From assembly GCA_038751365.1 (NCBI GenBank), contig JBCDGH010000048.1, positions 1 to 5,720 of the forward strand: a DNA stretch of 5,720 nt, in the 5' to 3' direction. Shown here one piece after another: positions 1-5,627 of this stretch. Below the pieces are notes generated by a model. The model was not told the origin of the DNA and ran no database searches. It saw only the letters and a program-made list of their open reading frames with translations. Source of the stretch: JBCDGH01 sp038751365 (lineage in GTDB: Bacteria > Patescibacteriota > JACMRA01). Position numbers and translations under genes: made by a program. The first letter of the stretch is position 1. Every line of letters starts with the position of its first letter.

Positions 1-615
1 AACGGTTACTTAACCAGAGCAGAAATATTCTTATCAGGTGAGTTTTTGACAATTTATACACTTATTGGAGGTATTTTTGCTCTTTACCAAGGTATCAACG
101 AGATAGGCGGTAAAATAGAAGATCATACAATCATTAATTATTTATCTAAAAAAATTTCGAGAAGTAGTTTTTTTCTATGGCAATCTATTACTAACTTTTA
201 TTACCTTATAAGCTCAAATGCTCTGGTGTGGATCGGTATATATCTCAGCTTTGTTACCTTTACTACACAAGAAAACCTACCATTTGGATATTTTTTCTGG
301 GGGTTTATATCCACTAGTATTTTATTTAGTACAATTTGTAGCCTAGCTCAATTACTAAGCATTAGCTTTAACAGAAATATAGCTATTTTTTCAGGCATAG
401 CTACCTTAGTGTTTTCTTGGTTCTTGAACAGTCTAAGCAACCTAAGTTCTTACACAGCCTGGCTAAAACCCTTATCAATATATTACTATCTAAATATAGA
501 TAAACTGCAATCAGATTTTGGATTAGATTTATTCAGATTAATCGTACTAATACTTCTAGCCTCTGCAGGGTACTGGGTGGGAGAGCGTAAGCTACTACAA
601 AAGAATATCTACTAA
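1..615 (+). CDS. ABC-2 type transporter permease, 5'-truncated
   Basis: This is the C-terminal 204 residues of a membrane permease that would pair with an ABC ATPase to move an unknown substrate across the cytoplasmic membrane. The frame is open from base 1. A TTG at 46 could serve as a start, but the codons before it (reading NGYLTRAEIFLSGEF) continue naturally into the first membrane helix, so I treat the gene as cut by the window edge. Counting from the TTG, the segment KIEDHTIINYLSKKISRS (residues 23-40) resembles the cytoplasmic 'E-x-x-G-T-I-x-x-L-L-S-K-P-I-S-R' motif of ABC-2 permeases. About four further hydrophobic helices follow, near residues 48-71, 80-108, 112-130 and 163-178. The end, GERKLLQKNIY, resembles the usual basic 'F-x-R-R-D' tail. 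The ATPase gene is presumably upstream, outside the window. The next gene starts 7 bp downstream on the same strand, so cotranscription is likely. The family call is good; the substrate is unknown. Confidence 0.78.
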   Translation, partial: NGYLTRAEIFLSGEFLTIYTLIGGIFALYQGINEIGGKIEDHTIINYLSKKISRSSFFLWQSITNFYYLISSNALVWIGIYLSFVTFTTQENLPFGYFFWGFISTSILFSTICSLAQLLSISFNRNIAIFSGIATLVFSWFLNSLSNLSSYTAWLKPLSIYYYLNIDKLQSDFGLDLFRLIVLILLASAGYWVGERKLLQKNIY

Positions 616-622
616 TATAACT

Positions 623-2101
623 ATGCATAAAAGTTTAACAATAGTTTTATCTGATCAATTATTTGAGAACCATTTTGCCTTTCATGACTCTAGTCATATC
701 CTGATGTTAGAATCTTTAGATCAGTCTACTAAGCTAAACTTTCACAAACTTAGACTGTCCTATGTTTTTACATGCATGAGGCACTTCAGAGACTTACTTC
801 TCGCAAAGAAAAAAGTGGTTCATTACTTCAGTCTCGAACAAAATCTTAGTCTATCTCAAGCAATAATTAATTTACATAAAAAAGAAAGCTATACCCAGAT
901 AAAAGTTTACGATCCAAGTAATAAATTCTTTATAACTACTCTGAAACAGATAGCCTCTGAACTAGATTTGGATTATGTAAGTGTCGAAAATCCAATGTTT
1001 CTGACACCTAAAAGTATTTTTAAAAACTATCTTAGCAATACTAAAACCAAAAAGAATTTAAGGATGGCAGATTTCTATATTTGGCAGAGAAAAAGACTGA
1101 ATATTTTATTAGAAGAAAATCAAAAACCTGTTGGTGGTAGCTGGTCGTTTGATAAAGATAATCGTAAAAAACTACCCAAGGATGTGGAATTTAGACAAGA
1201 CTTAGACTACTTTGAGTCTGAATACTTTAAATCTGTAAGCAGTGCGATCAATTTATATTTTCCAGATAACCCTGGCAAAATTGAAAATATGTGGATACCC
1301 TTTACCCACTCACAGGCAAAAAAGCGACTAGAATATTTTTTAGAACACATCTTATTAGATTTTGGTGATTATGAGGATGCTATGACTAACCAGAACGATT
1401 TTGTTTTTCATAGTGTTTTATCACCGATGTTAAATATTGGCTTACTTACGCCTGACCAAGTCTTAAGCTCACTAGAAATATATATTAGACAAAACCCTAG
1501 TATCACTTCTATCAAAATTAACTCTATTGAGGGCTTTGTTAGGCAAATTATTGGTTGGCGCGAATGGGTAAAAGGTATGTATGACAACATGTACGATCAT
1601 GACTTTGCCAATCTAAACTTTTTTGAAGCTAGTAAGCCATTACCTGAGTATTTTTACTACCCTAGTCAGCACTTAGACCATGAAGAATTAAAGTACAACT
1701 TACCTCTTAGAACTGTCCTTTTGAAAGTAGAGAGGTTGTCTTGGTGTCATCATATTGAGAGATTAATGATTTTAGCCAATTGGATGACTTTAAATGAGTA
1801 TAATCCTAAAGAGTGTTTTGATTGGTTTTCTAGCCAATTCGTAGATGCTGGTGAGTGGGTAATGGTACCTAATGTTATGGGTATGGGTATGTATAGCGAT
1901 GGAGGTTTATTTACCTCAAAGCCGTACATTTCTGGCGGTAATTATATCAAGAAAATGAGTAATTTTCCAGATTCTAGCACTTGGGAAAAAATTTGGACAG
2001 ATAAATTCTGGAAATTTCTATACAAGCATGAAGAATTCTTCCAAAAACAACCGCGATTATCTCTCTTACTTAATAAACGAAAAAATAAAGTATATAGTTA
2101 A
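623..2101 (+). CDS. PhrB-type (DPRP family) photolyase/cryptochrome, apparently lacking the iron-sulfur ligands
   Basis: A 492-residue flavoprotein of the bacterial cryptochrome/(6-4) photolyase family (PhrB, 'deoxyribodipyrimidine photolyase-related protein'). These enzymes use FADH- and light to reverse UV photoproducts. The N-terminal alpha/beta antenna domain (about 5-130) has the family features SDQL (10-13) and MRHF (52-55). RMADFYIWQRKRL (147-159) and PVGGSWSFDKDNRK (169-182) form the conserved linker. The helical FAD domain contains EGFVRQIIGWREWVKG (303-318), HHIERLM (376-382), GEWVMVPNVMGM (410-421), DGG (426-428) and SKPYISGGNYI (432-442). His376/His377 align with the active-site His365/His366 of Agrobacterium PhrB. 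The protein has only three cysteines (51, 375, 398), none at a cluster position: from memory-based alignment the four ligands become Pro361, Pro449, Ser452 and Lys456, and the loop after 449 is short. Length is normal for the family. The start ATG lies 7 bp after the permease stop with no clear ribosome site. Family certain; lesion specificity, or a purely sensory role, is inference. Confidence 0.93.
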   Translation: MHKSLTIVLSDQLFENHFAFHDSSHILMLESLDQSTKLNFHKLRLSYVFTCMRHFRDLLLAKKKVVHYFSLEQNLSLSQAIINLHKKESYTQIKVYDPSNKFFITTLKQIASELDLDYVSVENPMFLTPKSIFKNYLSNTKTKKNLRMADFYIWQRKRLNILLEENQKPVGGSWSFDKDNRKKLPKDVEFRQDLDYFESEYFKSVSSAINLYFPDNPGKIENMWIPFTHSQAKKRLEYFLEHILLDFGDYEDAMTNQNDFVFHSVLSPMLNIGLLTPDQVLSSLEIYIRQNPSITSIKINSIEGFVRQIIGWREWVKGMYDNMYDHDFANLNFFEASKPLPEYFYYPSQHLDHEELKYNLPLRTVLLKVERLSWCHHIERLMILANWMTLNEYNPKECFDWFSSQFVDAGEWVMVPNVMGMGMYSDGGLFTSKPYISGGNYIKKMSNFPDSSTWEKIWTDKFWKFLYKHEEFFQKQPRLSLLLNKRKNKVYS

Positions 2102-2135
2102 AAATTAATTAGTAGATACTTCAGGGCTAAGGCAT

Positions 2136-2164
2136 TTGACTTATGCTATTTTTTGTGCTATTTT
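2136..2164 (+). promoter_or_regulatory. Candidate sigma-70 promoter for umuDC
   Basis: TTGACT (2136-2141, five of six matches to the -35 consensus) is followed after exactly 17 bases by TATTTT (2159-2164, four of six matches to the -10). TG at 2156-2157, one base before the -10, gives an extended -10 form. Transcription would begin near 2171 and leave a leader of about 100 bases before the preferred umuD start. Its position in the only sizeable gap of the window, just before umuD, supports the call. In DNA this AT-rich, chance matches are common. No recognisable LexA box overlaps it. Confidence 0.5.
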
Positions 2165-2174
2165 GATAACTAGC

Positions 2175-2191
2175 CTTTGCAATAGGCAAAG
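2175..2191 (+). promoter_or_regulatory. Short dyad just after the putative transcription start of umuDC
   Basis: CTTTGC (2175-2180) and GCAAAG (2186-2191) are perfect inverted copies separated by five bases (AATAG). The dyad falls at about +5 to +21 relative to the inferred start, where an operator for a repressor could sit; as RNA it would form a 6-bp hairpin. It does not match the LexA boxes I know from Gram-positive or gammaproteobacterial species. Function is a guess. Confidence 0.3.
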
Positions 2192-2205
2192 TGATCCGCA
2201 TTGCT

Positions 2206-2270
2206 ACCCCTATGGGGTGGTTTTGTGTTTCTAGACTATACAAAGTTTACATGATATTAAAGCCTAGAAA
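2206..2270 (+). promoter_or_regulatory. Possibly structured 5' leader of umuD
   Basis: Two more inverted repeats lie between the dyad at 2175 and the umuD start. ACCCC (2206-2210) and GGGGT (2214-2218) can form a tight GC-rich hairpin with a 3-base loop, and TTTCTAG (2228-2234) and CTAGAAA (2264-2270) enclose a 29-base loop. The second pair ends one base before the preferred ATG at 2272, so pairing could hide the start region. In a region this poor in G+C the run ACCCCTATGGGGT stands out. No known riboswitch or leader family is recognised. Confidence 0.3.
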
Positions 2271-2271
2271 T

Positions 2272-2715
2272 ATGCAAATATATAAACTCAATAAGTTAAG
2301 TGATACAAATAACAAAATATCTCTACCTCTTTATTCTAGTTCAGTTCCTGCTGGCTTTCCTTCCCCGGCTGAAGATTACATAGATAGTAGCATTGATCTA
2401 AATAAACACTTAGTACCCAGACCTAATTCTACCTTTATCGTAAAAGTTCAAGGTGATTCTATGATTGACGCCAAAATAACTTCAGGCGATATCTTAGTAA
2501 TTGATAAATCACTACAACCAAAAAATGGACAAGTTATCTTAGCTATTATCGATGGGGAATTTACTGTAAAAAGATACACTTTTATAGATGGCAAACCTGT
2601 TTTAAAAGCTGAAAATTCTAAATACCCCGCTATAGACATCAACGATAACAGCAACTTCCAGATTTGGGGAGTAGTCACATACGTGATACATCAGTGCGAC
2701 TCTCAAAGTATTTAA
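2272..2715 (+). CDS. umuD: UmuD, self-cleaving subunit of DNA polymerase V (S24 peptidase)
   Basis: A 147-residue LexA/UmuD-type protein. In the known system RecA filaments on damaged DNA stimulate UmuD to cut itself, and UmuD' then joins UmuC to form the translesion polymerase. The cleavage site is VPAGFPSPAEDY with Ala27-Gly28 at the cut (E. coli UmuD has Cys24-Gly25; LexA has Ala-Gly). The catalytic serine is Ser63 in GDSMID and the catalytic lysine is Lys100 in GEFTVKRY. All three sites are shifted by exactly three residues from E. coli (Ser60, Lys97), which favours the ATG at 2272. The frame opens farther upstream: GTG at 2191 would add 27 residues with no family resemblance, and ATG at 2251 would add seven and cannot be excluded. 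There is no DNA-binding domain, so this is not LexA. umuC starts 8 bp after the stop, so the two are cotranscribed. Confidence 0.93.
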   Translation: MQIYKLNKLSDTNNKISLPLYSSSVPAGFPSPAEDYIDSSIDLNKHLVPRPNSTFIVKVQGDSMIDAKITSGDILVIDKSLQPKNGQVILAIIDGEFTVKRYTFIDGKPVLKAENSKYPAIDINDNSNFQIWGVVTYVIHQCDSQSI

Positions 2716-2723
2716 TCTTATAT

Positions 2724-3998
2724 ATGTTTGCTTTAATAGATTGTAATAATTTTTTTGTCTCCTGCCAAAGAGTCTTTAGACCCGATTTGCAAAATAAACC
2801 TGTAGCAGTCTTATCTAATAACGATGGTTGTATTATCTCCAGAAGTAATGAAGTCAAACAATTAGGTATTCCTATGGCTGCACCAGTTTTTAAATACAAA
2901 AATCAGATTAGAGAAAGTCAAACCACTATTTTTTCAGCTAATTTTGATATGTATGGAGATTTTAGCCAAAGAGTAATGAGTATTTTAGCCTATTTTGGAG
3001 ATATTGAAATCTATTCTATAGATGAAGCATTTTTAAACCTTAGACATATTCACTCTAATCAATTGGAAGAGTTTGGACGAGAAATTAAAAATACAGTTTT
3101 TCAATACACAGCAATCCCAGTATCTATTGGCATGACCCAGACTAAGACTTTAGCCAAAATTGCCAACGAAACAGCCAAAAAAGATAGTAGATCACATAAC
3201 GCTTTAGGAGGAGTCTTTGTTTTGGATAATAATGCAAACGATCTAGACAGTTATTTGGAGAAAATAAACACAGAAGATGTCTGGGGTATTGGTTATAAAG
3301 GAGCAAAAAAATTAAGTAAGCAAAAGATTTTTACGGCTAAAGACTTTAAATATGCTAATTCATCATGGGTAAAAGCTAATTTAAGTTTACTAGGTTTAAA
3401 GACTCAAAAAGAATTAAATGGTACGGATTGTTTGGACCTCCAATCTGTTGCAGAATCAAAAAAAGGTATTGCTTCCACAAGATCTTTTGGTAAGTATGTT
3501 AGCCAATTAGAAGAACTAAAAGAAGCTATTGCATACCATGTCAGTCTGGCTAGTAAGAAACTTCGAAAGCAAAAATCGTTAGCTAATTACATACATGTAT
3601 TTATTATGACTAATAGATTTCACAAAATTAGTTACCAACTAAATAGTAAGGGTATTACGCTCCCTACAGCCACTGACTACACTCCTGATCTTATCAAACT
3701 CGCATATGAAGCTCTGGTTTCAATTTATCAACCAAATACTCTCTACAAAAAAGCTGGAGTTTATTTAGCTGGTCTAATACCTATCGGACAAACCCAGATT
3801 GATATTTTTTCTGAAGATACTAATTCACTTCAAAAGAAGAAAGCTGTCAGAGCAATGGATGAAATTCAAAAGCAGTTTGGAGACAAAGCACTACAAATTG
3901 CAGCCAGAGGTACAAGCCTTTCTTGGTTATCAAAGTCTAGCTACAAATCACCTGACTATACCACTAAGTGGTCGGACTTACCAATAATCCAAATCTAG
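2724..3998 (+). CDS. umuC: UmuC, catalytic subunit of DNA polymerase V (Y-family)
   Basis: A 424-residue Y-family polymerase, almost the same length as E. coli UmuC (422). The start ATG at 2724 gives MFALIDCNNFF, the normal family N-terminus; an in-frame start at 2664 would overlap umuD and add 20 unrelated residues. Catalytic acidic residues are Asp6 and Asp100/Glu101 in YSIDEAF. The steric-gate position is Phe11, where E. coli UmuC has Tyr11. SNNDGC (31-36) and TQTKTLAKIAN (158-168 counted from 2664, 138-148 from the true start) are palm/fingers signatures. VWGIG (186-190) belongs to the helix-hairpin-helix region. STRSFG opens the little-finger domain near residue 251. QIDIF (358-362) matches the sliding-clamp-binding motif QLNLF of E. 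coli. The C-terminal SPDYTTKWSDL matches the usual UmuC ending, so the protein is complete and intact. The last four bases overlap the end of the convergent exonuclease gene. Confidence 0.96.
   Translation: MFALIDCNNFFVSCQRVFRPDLQNKPVAVLSNNDGCIISRSNEVKQLGIPMAAPVFKYKNQIRESQTTIFSANFDMYGDFSQRVMSILAYFGDIEIYSIDEAFLNLRHIHSNQLEEFGREIKNTVFQYTAIPVSIGMTQTKTLAKIANETAKKDSRSHNALGGVFVLDNNANDLDSYLEKINTEDVWGIGYKGAKKLSKQKIFTAKDFKYANSSWVKANLSLLGLKTQKELNGTDCLDLQSVAESKKGIASTRSFGKYVSQLEELKEAIAYHVSLASKKLRKQKSLANYIHVFIMTNRFHKISYQLNSKGITLPTATDYTPDLIKLAYEALVSIYQPNTLYKKAGVYLAGLIPIGQTQIDIFSEDTNSLQKKKAVRAMDEIQKQFGDKALQIAARGTSLSWLSKSSYKSPDYTTKWSDLPIIQI
3995..3998. other. Shared palindromic CTAG forming both convergent stop codons
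   Basis: The umuC stop TAG occupies 3996-3998 on the plus strand and the exonuclease stop TAG occupies 3997-3995 on the minus strand. The self-complementary tetramer CTAG supplies both. There is no space between the genes, and I see no hairpin followed by a T-run around the junction, so any terminator must lie inside the opposing coding sequence or termination must use another route. Confidence 0.9.
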
Positions 3999-4642
3999 AC
4001 AGAATTTTTACTGAGTTCAAATAAATTCAGCATTTTCTTTAATAGCTCCAGATTAGCAAGACAGTCCTCTAAAGCATCATGAGCTTTATATTTGTCTAAA
4101 GGTATATTCAAAGTATCTTTAAGCCCACCTGGCTTCGATAAAGAAGTAGATTCAAATATCTTTAACTTATCGTTAGTCTCTGCTTTTAAGTTCAAAATAT
4201 TTGCTAGGGATTTTGTGTCAATAAAATTACGACTCAGAATATCTTCGAAAAACTGTAAATTAGTATCTTTTCCTAAGTAATTAGTAAATATCTTATCTAA
4301 AAAGCTATAGTCCGCAGGTAAGAACTGACCTATGACAACTGGTTTTTCCTTAAAGTTTTCTGATATAAAATCTATAAATTTACTACAGAGCTTCTCATAC
4401 ACCAAACCTTTACTGGCTAAAAAATCAATATCTAAGCCGGAGATCTCCATTGCTTCAGGAACCAATTCTACGTCTTTGGGTGGGAGAACATACTCATTAA
4501 ATACTGCCTTAGATTCAAGCTCCTCAGATACTACTACAGCCGCTAGTTGAGTCAAACCATGCTTGAAAGCATGTAAACCAGTAAATTCGCAATCCATAAC
4601 CAAGTATTTACCATCAGCATGTTCCGAAAATACTACTTCCAT
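3995..4642 (-). CDS. DEDDh-family 3'-5' exonuclease (DnaQ/RNase T-like)
   Basis: A 215-residue single-domain exonuclease of the DnaQ-like (RNase H fold) superfamily. These enzymes remove nucleotides from the 3' end of DNA or RNA using two metal ions. Exo I is MDCEFTGL with Asp17 and Glu19; Exo II is GQFLPADYSFLD with Asp111; Exo III is HDALED with His188 and Asp193, which makes it DEDDh rather than DEDDy. All five catalytic residues are present. The CEFTGL motif and the length do not point to one subfamily: epsilon-like proofreading subunit, RNase T-like or a general repair exonuclease are all possible, and classical oligoribonuclease looks less likely. The start ATG lies 10 bp after the stop of the upstream membrane-protein gene, suggesting one transcript. 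Its position tail-to-tail with umuC may be coincidence or may reflect a repair neighbourhood. Confidence 0.85.
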   Translation of the reverse strand: MEVVFSEHADGKYLVMDCEFTGLHAFKHGLTQLAAVVVSEELESKAVFNEYVLPPKDVELVPEAMEISGLDIDFLASKGLVYEKLCSKFIDFISENFKEKPVVIGQFLPADYSFLDKIFTNYLGKDTNLQFFEDILSRNFIDTKSLANILNLKAETNDKLKIFESTSLSKPGGLKDTLNIPLDKYKAHDALEDCLANLELLKKMLNLFELSKNSV

Positions 4643-4652
4643 ATACCAAGCT

Positions 4653-5627
4653 TTATATGCTTACAATTTCTGCCTCAACTCTCTCAATATTTATCTTAGC
4701 AAAACCAAACCACACTAAAATTTTCCAGACTAAGAAAGTAAACCAGAAAGAAACAAGCTGTAGTATAGGTTTTACAATAAATGTAAGTAATATAAACAAT
4801 ATTAGAGCTAGGAATGCAGGTACTATGTAAGTACGTGGAACAATCAGGTATCTCGATAAAGTCTCTGTAATATCACTACCCGACTGATTAGAAGAATCAG
4901 AATTAAACTTTTCGATCTCGTTAATATAGAATTGCTTAGTTACAGCTTTGAATCTAGTTGGAGTTAACTCGGTATCCAAAGTAAAGGGAAGATTACCATA
5001 AGCCTCTTTTCTCCAGGCGTCTAAGTTGGACTGCTTTTCGGCGTCAACCAAAGAAGCACAGTTCTCAACAGCTGTAGTATCGCAGTCCGCCAGAATTTGC
5101 TCTTGACGCTCTTCACTTAAAACAATCTCAGAGGATCTATAATTAAGAGTCAAAAATTCACTGAAAACAAAAGTAGTTTTGTTTGCTGGTCTAACCAAAT
5201 CACTTCTCAACTTACCACTATCGAGATAAAACCTACCCTTCATTAGGTATCTATTTAGGGAAAAATTTTTGTACCTACCAAGTACTAAATTGTCTAAAAT
5301 AACTGGCTTATCCAAGAAAGCTTCAGATATATAATCAGCACTACCCTGTGATAGAGACTTATTAAATACACCCAAAGATAAGACTAGTATTACTACAGTG
5401 ATCAAAATTCGAATACTTTCAGTAGTAATATGGGAGATAGAAAATAGCCTACTACTTAATTGCACTTTCTCTAGCTCGCTGTAAGCATAATAAGTAAACA
5501 TGCTAATAAGTAATACAAGCACTAAAGTAACTCTATCAAAACTCTGACCAACAAAAGCATTAATTATTAATAGTAGAATACCTTGACCAAGTAAACTAAG
5601 CCAAACATAACTTCTATCCGCTACTAT
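4653..5627 (-). CDS. Multi-pass membrane protein of unknown function, 5' end lost at the fold-back
   Basis: I do not recognise a characterised family. The first possible start is GTG at 5522 (289 residues), but the same frame stays open through 5633, and the added part contains a convincing membrane helix (VWLSLLGQGILLLII) and no ATG, GTG or TTG. The true start therefore lies beyond the inverted-repeat junction, and the gene is 5'-incomplete here. Numbered from the GTG: helices near 1-14 and 36-53, a soluble, mostly polar region (about 54-230) with Cys147 and Cys155 that could form a disulfide if extracytoplasmic, then two helices near 231-250 and 255-272. The tail GFAKINIERVEAEIVSI would be cytoplasmic. 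This arrangement, two or three N-terminal helices, a soluble insert and a C-terminal helical pair ending in 'GFAKI', resembles membrane proteins I remember from CPR bacteria; that is an impression, not a search result. The exonuclease gene follows after 10 bp. Confidence 0.7.
   Translation of the reverse strand: MVADRSYVWLSLLGQGILLLIINAFVGQSFDRVTLVLVLLISMFTYYAYSELEKVQLSSRLFSISHITTESIRILITVVILVLSLGVFNKSLSQGSADYISEAFLDKPVILDNLVLGRYKNFSLNRYLMKGRFYLDSGKLRSDLVRPANKTTFVFSEFLTLNYRSSEIVLSEERQEQILADCDTTAVENCASLVDAEKQSNLDAWRKEAYGNLPFTLDTELTPTRFKAVTKQFYINEIEKFNSDSSNQSGSDITETLSRYLIVPRTYIVPAFLALILFILLTFIVKPILQLVSFWFTFLVWKILVWFGFAKINIERVEAEIVSI
5477..5576 (+). repeat. Left arm of a 100-bp inverted repeat
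   Basis: This segment is the reverse complement of 5621-5720. Paired positions sum to 11197, and 99 of 100 pair; the only mismatch is 5569 (A) against 5628 (A). The left arm is ordinary coding sequence of the membrane protein, so it is the original copy. Confidence 0.97.
5577..5620. other. 44-bp spacer between the inverted-repeat arms
   Basis: The spacer does not pair with itself in any notable way. On the minus strand it continues the reading frame of the membrane protein and encodes part of a hydrophobic helix (WLSLLGQGI), so it looks like genuine continuation of the gene rather than inserted sequence. Confidence 0.8.

Noticed and set aside
46..48. TTG at 46 as the start of the permease
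   Set aside because: The frame is open back to base 1, the upstream codons read naturally, and an ABC-2 permease of 189 residues would lack its first helices; a cut gene is the simpler reading.
1408..1590. Minus-strand open frame inside the photolyase gene
   Set aside because: It lies entirely within strongly conserved photolyase coding sequence on the other strand and its translation resembles no protein I know; the other short frames inside umuD, umuC and the exonuclease are shadows of the same kind.
2191..2271. In-frame GTG at 2191 that would extend UmuD by 27 residues
   Set aside because: The added residues do not resemble UmuD, the region overlaps the dyad, hairpins and inferred leader, and the catalytic residue numbers fit E. 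coli best from the ATG at 2272.
2191..2715. The S24 peptidase as LexA or a phage CI-like repressor
   Set aside because: There is no N-terminal helix-turn-helix domain, the length is that of UmuD, and umuC follows directly.
2664..2723. In-frame start at 2664 that would extend UmuC by 20 residues into umuD
   Set aside because: The protein from 2724 begins MFALIDCNNFF, which matches the standard UmuC N-terminus and puts the catalytic Asp at position 6 as in E. coli.
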